Source: Poecilobothrus nobilitatus
Lineage: Eukaryota; Arthropoda; Insecta; Diptera; Dolichopodidae
Assembly (NCBI GenBank): GCA_947095535.1
Contig: OX352773.1
Span: forward strand, 108,483,450 to 108,547,449
DNA length: 64,000 nt
Reading direction: 5' to 3'
Part shown: piece after piece, positions 1 through 10,489 of the stretch
Layout of the letters: each line of letters opens with the position of its first letter
How positions within the stretch are numbered: position 1 is the first letter of the stretch
Notes under the pieces: generated by a model
What the model was told of the DNA's origin: nothing
Databases searched by the model: none
The model's input: the letters and a program-made list of their open reading frames with translations, nothing else
Program-made: the position numbers and the translations under genes

Positions 1-1674
1 GTTATTGTTATTGTTATTGTTATTGTTATTGTTATTGTTATTGTTATTGTTATTGTTATTGTTATTGTTATTGTTATTGTTATTGTTATTGTTATTGTTA
101 TTGTTATTGTTATTGTTATTGTTATTGTTATTGTTATTGTTATTGTTATTGTTATTGTTATTGTTATTGTTATTGTTATTGTTATTGTTATTGTTATTGT
201 TATTGTTATTGTTATTGTTATTGTTATTGTTATTGTTATTGTTATTGTTATTGTTATTGTTATTGTTATTGTTATTGTTATTGTTATTGTTATTGTTATT
301 GTTATTGTTATTGTTATTGTTATTGTTATTGTTATTGTTATTGTTATTGTTATTGTTATTGTTATTGTTATTGTTATTGTTATTGTTATTGTTATTGTTA
401 TTGTTATTGTTATTGTTATTGTTATTGTTATTGTTATTGTTATTGTTATTGTTATTGTTATTGTTATTGTTATTGTTATTGTTATTGTTATTGTTATTGT
501 TATTGTTATTGTTATTGTTATTGTTATTGTTATTGTTATTGTTATTGTTATTGTTATTGTTATTGTTATTGTTATTGTTATTGTTATTGTTATTGTTATT
601 GTTATTGTTATTGTTATTGTTATTGTTATTGTTATTGTTATTGTTATTGTTATTGTTATTGTTATTGTTATTGTTATTGTTATTGTTATTGTTATTGTTA
701 TTGTTATTGTTATTGTTATTGTTATTGTTATTGTTATTGTTATTGTTATTGTTATTGTTATTGTTATTGTTATTGTTATTGTTATTGTTATTGTTATTGT
801 TATTGTTATTGTTATTGTTATTGTTATTGTTATTGTTATTGTTATTGTTATTGTTATTGTTATTGTTATTGTTATTGTTATTGTTATTGTTATTGTTATT
901 GTTATTGTTATTGTTATTGTTATTGTTATTGTTATTGTTATTGTTATTGTTATTGTTATTGTTATTGTTATTGTTATTGTTATTGTTATTGTTATTGTTA
1001 TTGTTATTGTTATTGTTATTGTTATTGTTATTGTTATTGTTATTGTTATTGTTATTGTTATTGTTATTGTTATTGTTATTGTTATTGTTATTGTTATTGT
1101 TATTGTTATTGTTATTGTTATTGTTATTGTTATTGTTATTGTTATTGTTATTGTTATTGTTATTGTTATTGTTATTGTTATTGTTATTGTTATTGTTATT
1201 GTTATTGTTATTGTTATTGTTATTGTTATTGTTATTGTTATTGTTATTGTTATTGTTATTGTTATTGTTATTGTTATTGTTATTGTTATTGTTATTGTTA
1301 TTGTTATTGTTATTGTTATTGTTATTGTTATTGTTATTGTTATTGTTATTGTTATTGTTATTGTTATTGTTATTGTTATTGTTATTGTTATTGTTATTGT
1401 TATTGTTATTGTTATTGTTATTGTTATTGTTATTGTTATTGTTATTGTTATTGTTATTGTTATTGTTATTGTTATTGTTATTGTTATTGTTATTGTTATT
1501 GTTATTGTTATTGTTATTGTTATTGTTATTGTTATTGTTATTGTTATTGTTATTGTTATTGTTATTGTTATTGTTATTGTTATTGTTATTGTTATTGTTA
1601 TTGTTATTGTTATTGTTATTGTTATTGTTATTGTTATTGTTATTGTTATTGTTATTGTTATTGTTATTGTTATT
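1..1674. repeat. Perfect (GTTATT)n hexanucleotide array
   Basis: The hexamer GTTATT repeats 279 times without an interruption or substitution that I can see, from the first base to 1674, and the array continues beyond the left edge. It then decays into ATT trinucleotides. Translated, it gives an artificial poly-leucine frame, which is not a gene. The lack of variants suggests recent expansion or assembly collapse/extension. The opposite strand reads (AATAAC)n, which would suit the tail of a retroposon whose tRNA-like head lies at 1768-1837. Confidence 0.97.
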
Positions 1675-1767
1675 ATTATTCTTATTATTATTATTCCTAC
1701 TATTAATTATACGATATACAGTATTACGATATAAAAGTACTACATATTTTTTTTTTATTTATATGAC
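1675..1767. repeat. Degenerate edge of the hexamer array and AT-rich spacer
   Basis: Here the array degrades to ATT/CTT trinucleotides and then becomes unique AT-rich sequence, including a T run near 1748-1757. No gene is visible. On the - strand it would be the body between the tRNA-like head and the AATAAC tail. Confidence 0.6.
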
Positions 1768-1837
1768 CTGACCGGGGTTTGAACGCAAGACCCTTCGATT
1801 GAAAGGTTGGCGACTTAACCACTGCACCAGGAGTCAG
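1768..1837 (-). pseudogene. tRNA-like sequence (SINE head or tRNA pseudogene)
   Basis: Read on the - strand, this contains an A-box-like TGGTGCAGTGG and a B-box-like GTTCAAACC at tRNA-like spacing. Short terminal segments CTGACTC and CGGTCAG can pair as an acceptor-like stem. The T-arm pairs poorly and there is no clean anticodon stem, so this does not look like a functional tRNA. It is better read as a tRNA-derived SINE head or a decayed tRNA. The A-box-plus-GTTAAG signature recurs at 50,652-50,733. Confidence 0.55.
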
Positions 1838-2302
1838 ACCAAAGTACTAATTTCATCAAATTTTTTAGTATTCAATCTTGAGAACTTCAACCTACGTACT
1901 TGGCCCCTTATGATCTTATTCCAATTCCGAACCTTCCGAATTTCCAAATTTTCCTCATCCAAATCTTTAAATTTGCTGAAGCTTCTACACTTATAACATC
2001 GTACCAAAGTCTTAAGCACGCTACCCTTAAAACTTTTCAAACCCACTTAATAATTAATTTTTTACATTTTATAATATATATTCTCACACTCCAATCCTAA
2101 GTCAAATCCATAATATCCTTAATTCAATCATATACATAATATATATATTTTCATTCAGTTATTTTAATTACCCTTTTGACAAGAAACAATATTTTTTTTC
2201 ATATAAAAAACTGGCGCCTTACGCCTTTTGTGCAAGAATCGGCACATTATATCTACTGACCTTATGAAATAAACATTAGAATACAGGAGAAAATATGGAG
2301 GT
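1838..2302. other. AT-rich spacer without recognisable gene
   Basis: Short overlapping frames exist on both strands, but none shows a domain or biased composition. I see nothing further to support here. Confidence 0.5.
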
Positions 2303-2819
2303 AAAAAGGAAAATAAATGAAGATGAAGTGAGGCTAATTCAATGAATAAACGGCTGAAATATATAGAACTAGATGAAAAGTAGCAAACAGCAAATAAAAA
2401 CAATATAATATTAGTAGGCTTACCTTCAAAATAAGGTAATCCAAAAAATGTAGTTTTTAACCTAAGCAAACACATTTAGGCAAACATCACAATGCAGGAC
2501 AACAACTCGGTTATCCAATTTCAGCCTAAAATAAAAACCAAAGACAAATTAATTTCTAACACAAATCTATACCTTTTGAATTGCAAATCGGAAGTTGTTA
2601 AAGCTGTACTAATGAGCAGGAAAGGATTGCCAGGAACTTGGTTTAGCGGTGTGGCTAATCTTAAAAACTACATTTTTTGGATTACTTAATGTTGAAGGTA
2701 AGCCTACTATTATTATATTGTTTTTATTTGCTGTTTGCTACTTTTCATCTAGTTCTATATATTTCAGCCGTTTATTCATTGAATTAGCCTCACTTCATCT
2801 TCATTTAATTTCCTTTTTA
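2303..2819. repeat. Long inverted repeat, ~160-bp arms
   Basis: The arm at 2303-2461 is the reverse complement of 2660-2819 with only a few differences. The spacer is about 198 bp. Both arms read GGTAAGCCTACTA in the same relative place. A transcript through it would form a long double-stranded hairpin. The arms encode no known domain. It could be two copies of a short element in opposite orientation or a foldback element. Confidence 0.85.
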
Positions 2820-2889
2820 TCCTTCCTGCCTAAGTTTAAAATTTGAATTTAAGCTTGGTATATTTGTGATTTTGAAATGAGAATATTTT

Positions 2890-3480
2890 GCAGGGACCAG
2901 TGTTCTTGTAGAGCTTCCCATTAATAGCCGATTCGGAGACACATCTAAGTCCTTTAATGTTGTGTTTCTATATTCTGTCAGATATAATCACAATTCTTCA
3001 TTATTTTCTTTAGTCTCTTTCAACATATCTTTTACCAATTGCACATTTCTTGTCTTTTAATTGATGCATTTAATTCGTTTAATCTTCGTAATATCTGTAT
3101 CAATTTGTAATCATCAAGGTAATCAATTAGATCTTATATTCACAACTAACTGGAATAATATTTGTTTTTTTAATTGTGCTTTGGAACTTGTAAAAATTGA
3201 TGTTTATCATCCTCCTATTTGTTTTTCTTTTAACTCTTTTTTACTTCCAAAAATTGAATCAGCACTTTCTTATCGTTACAATTTTCTCAAAGCTAACTAC
3301 AATGGTATTAATTATATATTAAGCACCTATTATTTTGAGTTTTTAAATTCCGTCGATATTAATTTATTAATATATTAGTAAATAGTTTATATTCAACCAT
3401 TTTTTCTATTATTTCACAATTTGTACCGTTAGTTATTGACAGAAGTAATAATTCTAGTCCGCCTTGGTTCACTCAAAATC
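2890..3480 (+). pseudogene. LINE endonuclease C-terminal remnant plus linker start
   Basis: The frame at about 3118 reads GNQLDLIFTTN, matching the conserved LDL-F-TN strand near the end of LINE endonucleases. VYHPPICF near 3207 stands where the family usually has an SDHxP histidine motif. Near 3462 the frame reads PPWFTQ, typical of the start of the endonuclease-RT linker. At least two frameshifts separate these parts. It would have nicked target DNA in an active element, but here it is dead. Confidence 0.7.
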
Positions 3481-3555
3481 CTTAAAAAATAAAAAAATAA
3501 AGCCTGGCGGAAATTTATTAAGTGTAATGATAGTTATGACTTTAACGCTTTTATC

Positions 3556-4792
3556 GTGTTATTTAATGAATTTAAACTATTATCCGATAACCTTTATTCA
3601 AATTATGTGCAGAGTATGTCTTTAAATATCAAATCTAATCCTAAATTGTTTTGGAATTTTGTGAACTCTAAAAGAAAATGTGATCAATATCCCACTTTTA
3701 TGAATTATAATAATAATAGTAGCTGTGATTCCTCAATTATTTCCGAATGGTTTCGTGACTTTTTTTCAGCAAGCTCCATCGTTTTTCAATCCTGACTCAG
3801 TTAATTTTTCCTATTTAAATAATTTTCCTAAAACAACGCTTAGAAATATTACTATTGATCCTAATTTGGTACTATGTTACTTGAATAAATTGGATGATAA
3901 TTCTAGTCCCGGAACTGATGGTATTCCAATTTATTTTTAAAAGTTGTTCTATATTTTTAGCACACCCACTTTCTAAGCTATTTAATCTTTCTTTATCTTC
4001 AGCAATCTTTCCATCACTTTGGAAAATAGCTCTTATTAAGCCTGTCCATAAAAAAAACCTCAAAAAAATGAGGTTATCAATTATCACCCGATCGCAAAAT
4101 TATCTTCTATTCCTAAAATTTTTGAATTAATAGTATTCGATTCCATATATGATCATTGCACTAGCCTTTTATCACTCAATCAACATGGCTTTGTAAAAAG
4201 TAAATCTACAGTCACCAATCTTGTGGAATCCTTAGCTACATTTCTGAAACATATGGAGGATGGTTTTCAAACGGATGTAATTTACACCGACTTTAGTAAG
4301 GCATTCGATTTACTTTCTCATAGTATTATTATTTTAAAATTGCAGAACCTGCGGTTTCCACTATATTTTATTAATTGGATCTATTCTTATCTTTCTGATC
4401 GTAGTTACCGTGTTTCTTCTAGATCTTCAATTTCTTCTCAATTTAAAGCTTCTACAGGTGTTCCTCAAAGTAGCCACCTTGGACCGCTTTTGTTTATTAT
4501 TGCAATCAACGATGCCACTTCCGTAATTCAACATTGTGATATTAGAATTTATGCTGATGATATGAAGATTTTCAAGAAAATTTCTTCCTTCGACGATTTG
4601 AAAGCATTACAAGCTGACCTTAATTGTTTTTATAATTGGTGTAATATCAATAATCTTCAACTAAATATTACTAAATGTGCTCATATTACTTTTACTCGCC
4701 GTTCTAATCCAATTTCATATAATTATTGCTTTAACCTTCAAACTATCCCTAAAGTTAATTCTATAAAAGACTTGGGTGTATTTTTTTGGTAG
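3556..4792 (+). pseudogene. Jockey-like reverse transcriptase, frameshifted
   Basis: The linker begins at 3556. A frame then reads SSPGTDGIP near 3900, the usual start of the RT fingers. From 4223 a 189-codon open segment carries the palm: TDFSKAFD (first catalytic Asp), GVPQSSHLGPLLF, and YADDMKIF (the catalytic YADD box) near 4550. A frameshift near 4785, in a T run, separates this from the downstream part. In an active LINE the protein copies its RNA onto nicked chromosomal DNA. Frame changes at about 3795, 3940 and 4130 show that it is inactive. Confidence 0.88.
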
Positions 4793-5371
4793 TAAACTTT
4801 CTTTTCATGTTCATTATACATATATTTTAAACAAATCCAACTCTATGCTCGGTTTTATTAAACGATGGGCTAGAGAGTTTGATGACCCTTATGTTTTTAA
4901 ATCTCTTTACACTTGCTTAGTTCGTCCCAATTTAGAAAATGCCAGCCAGGTGTGGAGTCCATTTTATAAAACCCATATATTCACAATGGAATCTGTTCAA
5001 AAAAAATTTCTTAAATATGCCCTACGTCATCTCCCTTGGGAAGATCCTTATAATCTACCTCCGTATGAACATAGACTAAACCTTTTACATATGTGTACGC
5101 TTGAAAAACGTCGTAACGTCGCAGACATATTATTCTTGACAGAATTGGTAAAAGGTAATATTTTATCTGCACAATTATTAGCCAACATTAGCTTTTGTAC
5201 CAATACTAGGCTAAGATCGGTTAACCTCTTTAATTTGAAGTTCATCGCACTAATTATGGTAAGTTTGAACCACTTAATAGAATGATGTCTCTATGCAACT
5301 TACACAAATCCCAAATTAACTTTCAACTAACCAAAGAATCTTTAAAAAGAGATTTATATTCATGTCATTGA
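4776..5371 (+). pseudogene. Post-RT C-terminal domain of the jockey-like LINE
   Basis: The open frame contains MLGFIKRWAREF, a CLVRPxLE segment and MESVQKKFLKYALR. This is the standard order of the region downstream of the RT palm in jockey-clade elements. It stays open to 5285, then shifts and continues to a stop near 5371. It belongs to the same copy as the RT at 3556-4792. Confidence 0.85.
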
Positions 5372-5704
5372 AACTGCATTATCGAGATATATTGTTTTTT
5401 TATTTATATTAATTGATGGTTAATTTTGACTTGTAATTTCATGCAGTTTGTTAATAATAACTATGATTTTAATGTCATATGTATTATTTAATTAAAAATT
5501 TTTGTTTTTTGTAATAAATTTTTATCATTAACTTGTTCTTTTTTTTTCCTTATAAATTTTATTTTTGATTAAATTTATAATGTAGTATTTACGAGTATTT
5601 TATTTATTAATTATTATATTAAATGTCATAAAATATTTTGTAAATTTTTATTTTATAAAATTATTGTTTAAATTTAATAATTTTTTTTTTTTAATTGAAT
5701 TATA
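5372..5704. other. AT-rich stretch after the LINE
   Basis: Almost pure A/T with T runs and no coding signal. It may include the LINE 3' untranslated region, but no clear tail marks its end. Confidence 0.5.
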
Positions 5705-6250
5705 TTATAACTTGCTTGTAAATAAATAAATGAATAAATAAACTCGCTCTGCTAGACCATTCGACCGAGGGTGTCTGGGATTCGAGGTTATAATTGTAAT
5801 ATCGTATTTCTTTCCAAATTCCTCAAACGTATAACTGTTAAATGGAACATTGTCAGCTATGATTTCCTGAGGTATACTATGTATAGAGAATAATTGCTGA
5901 AGAATTTCTATTATAGTTTGTGAAGTTTTATTCCTAAGTATCTTTATATCTAGATATGTTGAATAATAATCCATTGTCACAAGATAATCTTTTCCTTGAA
6001 ATTCAAAAATATCAGTTCCTATCTGAACATAAGGATATTGAGGTATTGAATGAGATAATAAATTTCCGCGTTTCAAGGATTTCCTAAACGACTGACATAT
6101 TTTGGAACTACTAATTAAATTTTCTATTTCAACATCAATACCTGGCCAGTATAATAGCTCTCTCACTCTGTGCTAAGTTTTCTGAATTCCCATATGTCCT
6201 TTATGTAATAAGTGTAGCATAGAATATCTCATAGAACTAGGAACAAATAT
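5705..6250 (-). pseudogene. Integrase of the gypsy-like element, truncated
   Basis: The frame has a zinc-binding-like LLHKGHMG segment near 6200, then an in-frame stop near 6170. After it come YWPGI, TDIF (first catalytic Asp), DNVPF (second Asp; the family usually has DNGxxF) and LAERV (catalytic Glu). That is the DDE triad of retroviral-type integrases. The C-terminal part is missing: a short unrelated tail leads straight to a stop at 5705. In the family this enzyme inserts the cDNA into chromosomes. The nonsense codon and the truncation make this copy inactive. Confidence 0.87.
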
Positions 6251-6428
6251 TTTTTCATTAAAGAAAATCTCATCATTTTCAACACTAATGTCATTTTGAA
6301 ATTTCCAAAACGATTTTAAATAATCATCCTTTTGGGCCACCCCTCTAATACTATTTGTTTCAATTTAACTAATACTGAATCATTATTCGTTTCCTTTTGA
6401 AGTAATTTCAACTTTTCTTTGCTAACAT

Positions 6429-6860
6429 TTATAGAATGTACCATTTTGTGAACATCTCTAACCGTCGCTTTATAATCTTTTTCGTATTTCTTGACAAAAG
6501 ATCCGCTATATACATTTTATTTCCTGGTAAATATTTTAACGTTATATTATATTTCATTAATTTAATTTTCAATATTTGTAATTTGGGTGAACCTATTTTA
6601 GCTATGTCTTTCTTCATAATACCGAGTAAGGGTTTTAGATCCGTTTCTATTACAATATCCCTCCCATATATCCAATTGTGAAACTTTTCACATGCATAAC
6701 AAATGGCCAACATTTCTTTTTCTATTTGGGAATATCGGTTTTCGCAATCAGTTAAAAATTCAACTGATTTATCACATTGTATTAAGCAGCAGCCCACACC
6801 GTCTTTACTACTATCTGCCTGAATACAAATTTCTAAGTTAGAGCTAAAATGACTTAATTA
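6429..6860 (-). pseudogene. RNase H domain of the gypsy-like element
   Basis: The frame reads QADSSKDGVGCCL at its start (first acidic residue of RNase H). Then come RYSQIEKEMLAI (the conserved YS-EKE helix with catalytic Glu), IETDLKPL (further Asp) and LPGNKMYIADLLSR, which ends the domain in Ty3/gypsy elements. It would degrade the RNA of the RNA-DNA hybrid. About 120 codons are open from the Met at 6797, and the frame upstream lacks a clean connection to RT because of the insertion at 6923. Confidence 0.87.
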
Positions 6861-6922
6861 AACAATTTATAAACAATATTTGACTGCATGTAGTTAATCA
6901 AACCTAATAATTTTTGTACCTC
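6840..6922 (-). pseudogene. RT C-terminal stub beyond the insertion
   Basis: The - strand frame starts EVQKLLGLINYM, the conserved segment after the RT thumb in gypsy-type pol, and then ends in a stop. It abuts the DINE-1-like insertion. Its frame continues that of the RT at 8506-9215 once the insertion and one CCTC are removed, so both belong to one former gene. Confidence 0.8.
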
Positions 6923-8505
6923 TTTATACCCGTACGATAGGATCGGGTATAATAAAATTACTCCTCCGTTTGTAACACCTCGAAATAAGCGAGCTAGATA
7001 TACCTTCAAAGGTATGGATCGGATCAGAAAAAAATTCTAAGACTTTTGAGCCATGTCCGTCCGTCCGTCCTTGCGTCCGTCAGCACGCTAACTCAAAAAC
7101 TAAGAAAGCTAGAATCTTGAAGTTTACACAAAATATTTTGGGAGTAATTTGTAGGTTCCCTATTTTTTTTGGTTGAGTTTGGACCAAGCCTTAGGGTAGC
7201 TCTCGAACACCTAACTTTTAGATCTCCACATTTTTTTTGCAATAGAGCTATGAAATTTTAACTACTGATAGATCTCACAAAAATATTAATTTTATTTTTA
7301 ATAACTTTTTTTTGTAGCCGTACCCGTTACGGAGCTACAGCTCCCCAAAGGTTCAAAAAAGCTCTATATTTAAATTGTTATAGCACAAGTTCTATAAGGT
7401 ATATCTTCATTTTGAAAACGCCAAACTATTACTACTTTCATTAGCTTTAAAAGTATATATACAATAAATAAATATTTTTGGCATACGGTGTCTTAATTTA
7501 CCGTTATGCGAAACTCAAATTTTGCAAAATTCTTTATAAATCTTCTATAAATCTTCTAAACGGTTAAAGTTGGAAACTTGAAATTTTGACAGAAGTTAGA
7601 TCTTTGAAAATTAGTATGAGTCATTTCAGAAATTTTTTTTGTATCATCCCCCGTTTAGGAGCTGTAAGGGGTCAAAAACTGAAAATTTCCTATTTTTAAA
7701 CACCTGTAACTTGAACACCTGTTAACATTTTTTTGAAGTAATACACAAAAATTAAAGCTCCAACATTATATTTTTATTTCTGTTAATAACTGTTTTTAAT
7801 AATATAGGGTTACTTTATAATTGACGAAAGTGTTACTTCATTTTTTCAAATTTTCTAACAAATTTCTTTAACGATTTTTTTCCATTTTGTTTTACTCGAT
7901 AATTTGAAATTGTTGAGGATATAATGCGTAGTACAAAAAAATGTAATTAAATAAACAACATAACGGTTGCTTGAAGAATTTTTATTTATATGATATTGAT
8001 ATATATACATACTTATATAATATCATGTTTATTTACATATCGTATATGTCACTAGTGAATGAATAATAAGAGTATAGATGTATATTATATAGCGCCGTAT
8101 TTACATACACATATGTATTTTATTGTACTTATAAGAAATTATTCTGTCAATGGAATATTTAAATATAATATAATATAATATTTAAAATTATATTTACTGT
8201 TTTGTACTTAGTAAATTTAATATACATTTACCGCTTAGTATTAAATGGTACTATAGAATATTTGAAAAAGTTTTGGATTGATAATCGTTATGTGGAAGGT
8301 TAGAATCTGCTTTTGAAGAATGTACATATAAACATATAGTTTGAATATATGTACAACCCATAGTTCTAGAAATTATAAAATTCACCCAAATTATTTTAAA
8401 ATACTAAAATATTAAAAAAATAATATTGTAAGCAGAGTGACAGGCTGTGAACATACTAACGGTTCGTACGGGTATCTAAGAGTTGACAAAGTCAACTGTA
8501 TTCTT
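6923..8505 (+). mobile_element. DINE-1/Helentron-like non-autonomous element
   Basis: The left end begins TTTATACCCGTACGA and the right end carries CGTACGGGTA as its inverse. Next comes a small perfect hairpin, AGTTGAC-AAA-GTCAACT, at 8481-8497. Subterminal inverted repeats plus a 3' hairpin, with no coding frame and an internal GTCCGTCCGTCC run (7057-7068), match the build of DINE-1/INE-1 (Helentron-associated) elements of flies. The element splits a gypsy-like RT gene, and CCTC flanks both junctions (6919-6922 and 8506-8509). A second, partial copy lies inverted at 55,110-55,728. Confidence 0.75.
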
Positions 8506-9215
8506 CCTCGTTTTTGTTTTGAGGAACTCCTATACTTTCAATTGCCTTAATACTATCAGTATCGAATTCAATTCCATCTTTGGAAATTACGTGACCTAAA
8601 AATTTCACTTTATTAACTTTAAATTGAAATTTTTCTTTATTAAACTTAATATTCAAGGTGTTTGCCCTTTCCATAATTTGTAGCAAAACCTTGTCATGTT
8701 CTTCTTCAGATGTCGTAGCGATTAAAATGTCATCAATGTAAAATACAATATTATCTTCAAAATTACGTTCATTATATTTTTGGCAAATTTCCAGAGCAAT
8801 TCTTACTCCAAATGGTAACCTTATGAATTAATATGTACCAAAAGGGGTACCAATATCACATAACCTAGAATTTGAATCTAAACCTACTTGGAAAAAACCT
8901 TCTTTAAGATCAGGTACACTGAATAATTTTTTACCGGCTAATTTTGGCAAAATTTCATTTAAACATGGGATGGGGTGACTTTCAGATCTTATGCATTTAT
9001 TTAATTCCTACAGATCCAAACAACTTCGTAATTTTTTATTAGGTTTCTCAATTACCACTAAATTTGATAGCGAATCAGTAGGTGTATTTGTTGTCTTTAT
9101 AATATTTAAATTCACGAGTCTGTTTAATTCCTTTTGTAATGGTTCACGCAACGCAATGGGGACTATCCGCGATGGTTGAATACATCCAGTTACATTATCT
9201 TTTAATTCTATTTTA
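8506..9215 (-). pseudogene. Reverse transcriptase of the gypsy-like element
   Basis: The - strand frame carries the typical order of Ty3/gypsy RT motifs: a PSRIVPIALREP start, FSVPDLKEGF (first catalytic Asp), RLPFGV, YIDDILIA (the YxDD catalytic box) near 8740 and FLGHVISKDGI in the thumb. There are in-frame stops, one before the RLPFG motif near 8830. The downstream end is cut by the element at 6923-8505. Inactive. Confidence 0.88.
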
Positions 9216-9222
9216 CAATTCT

Positions 9223-9540
9223 TTAATAAACACCTAGACCTTCAAAATTATTTATAAAATTTTCTATAACACTATCTTTTGTTTGGAACCTATTTTCATT
9301 AATTCTTTTAAGTAAATTTAACTTTACACAAGTTGGCAACCCTAATATTGGCATTGTACTATTTTTTACTATAATAAATTTCTCAGCTACAGTTTGATCT
9401 TTTGCTGTACACTCTAGACACATCAATCATACCACCATTATAAGCAATTAATTTTGAACATGATTCATTAATTTTAATTCTATTATAGTCTTGAATTTTC
9501 TTAAAATCCGATATCGGTAACACATTAACTTCAGAACCCA
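9223..9540 (-). pseudogene. Aspartic protease region of the gypsy-like element
   Basis: Reading on the - strand, DMGSEVNVLP near 9530 fills the place of the DTG/DSG active-site loop, with Met where Thr or Ser is expected. A frame change near 9425 leads to an open segment with MPILGLPTCVKL, like the ILG strand near the end of retropepsins. The altered active site and the frameshift indicate loss of function. Confidence 0.72.
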
Positions 9541-9549
9541 TATCTAATT

Positions 9550-10271
9550 TTAAATTATTATTTTATCAGCAATACGAATTGGTTCACTCCACGATTTTGA
9601 AAAAAAATTATTAAATTCTACATTATCAATGTATAAAGTTTCAGAACTAACAGATTTTCCGCTAAGTGCATTCACATTTTTTACTTTACACACTATGGAA
9701 AAATGATTTCTTTTACCACACTTGTTACACGTTTTATTAAAGGCTAGATATTTACCGTAATTATGTTTTTGACCACAATATTTGCAATCAATTCTACCAT
9801 CTATTTTTACAATTTCACTTTTATTAAATTTTTTAAAATGTTTAAATTTGTTATTTGAAAATGTATTATCTGAAATTTTATTCTTACTAAAATTATTTTC
9901 TACTGCATAGACTTCAGCTGATGTAGATGTTGTAAGTTTTTGGAGCTTTTGATTTTGTATTTTTGAAATTTCATGTGCTCTGCATATATCAATGGCTTTA
10001 CCTACCGTTAAATCTACTTTTTCTACTAACGTTGACTGCAACTTTTTATCACGTACCCCTTATCACGGATAGCAGTAGCAAATATTGAAAATTTTTGTTG
10101 GAAAATCCTCCAGTTCTCAGAAAAATTTCCTTGTAATTTGAGTTCATCTATTTTTTTTATGTAATCCATTGTACTGTTAATATAAAGTACGGTATTTTTT
10201 CTTGGTCTTCCACGTGGTCTGTTCACTTTTCTAATATTTTCCAATTTTGATAAATTCGCAAATTTACCCAT
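9550..10271 (-). pseudogene. Gag-like region with zinc knuckles
   Basis: Two overlapping frames (10,271-10,026 and 10,041-9550) form a gag-like protein with a frameshift between them. The first starts MGKFANLSK and contains a basic RPRGRPRK stretch. The second has two nucleocapsid-type knuckles, CKYC-H and CNKCGKRNHFSIVC. The last cysteine of the first knuckle appears to be replaced by tyrosine. In the family this packages the element RNA. It sits just upstream of the protease, as expected. Confidence 0.8.
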
Positions 10272-10489
10272 AAATTTTAATCTAATGTTAGTTAATTTAT
10301 GTTACACGTTAACTAACTGATTACTTTTATATTTCACGGTAGTTTTTGTTTTTAATATCACTTACTATTCGTTTATTCACAGTTTATTAATTTCGCACTA
10401 TTATCTTATATCATTTTTTTATATCGAAAATTACAATTTTAATTTTATTTTTAATAACAAATCAATCCTTGTTTATATTTGTTTGTTTT
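10272..10489. other. Upstream flank of the gypsy-like remnant
   Basis: AT-rich sequence where an LTR or leader would be expected. I see no terminal TG...CA pair, primer-binding site or repeat of this sequence near 5.7 kb. Confidence 0.4.

Larger units (their letters stand above)
2890..5371 (+). mobile_element. Degenerate jockey-like non-LTR retrotransposon
   Basis: Successive + strand frames carry, in order, the end of an apurinic-like endonuclease, a linker, a reverse transcriptase and the post-RT C-terminal region of jockey-clade LINE ORF2. The coding sequence is broken by several frameshifts and stops. No ORF1 is visible, so the copy is 5' truncated. The C-terminal frame ends near 5371 and AT-rich sequence follows. 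The family differs from the jockey-like copies at 12,130 and 58,238. Confidence 0.85.
5705..10271 (-). mobile_element. Ty3/gypsy-like retrotransposon remnant, split by an insertion
   Basis: On the - strand, reading from high to low coordinates, come gag with zinc knuckles (10,271-9550), protease (9540-9223), reverse transcriptase (9215-8506 and 6922-6840), RNase H (6860-6429) and integrase (6250-5745). This is the Ty3/gypsy domain order. The element is cut by a 1.58-kb insertion at 6923-8505, which lands in the RT-RNase H junction. Integrase stops abruptly after the conserved AE pair near 5750. No LTRs were found on either side, so both ends seem lost or too diverged to see. Confidence 0.88.

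Noticed and set aside
1..1674. Telomeric repeat
   Set aside because: The hexamer is not a known telomere motif that I can vouch for, and at the left end of a sequence the complementary strand would be expected. It also abuts ordinary repeats internally.
5..1771. A 588-codon poly-leucine reading frame
   Set aside because: It is a translation of the (GTTATT)n array with a short AT-rich tail, and has no sequence complexity or gene features.
1768..1837. Functional tRNA gene
   Set aside because: The A and B boxes are present, but the T and anticodon stems do not pair well, so only a tRNA-like label is justified.
5705..10271. Endogenous retrovirus with envelope gene
   Set aside because: Nothing resembling an envelope frame or LTRs lies downstream of integrase on the - strand, and the integrase end is truncated.
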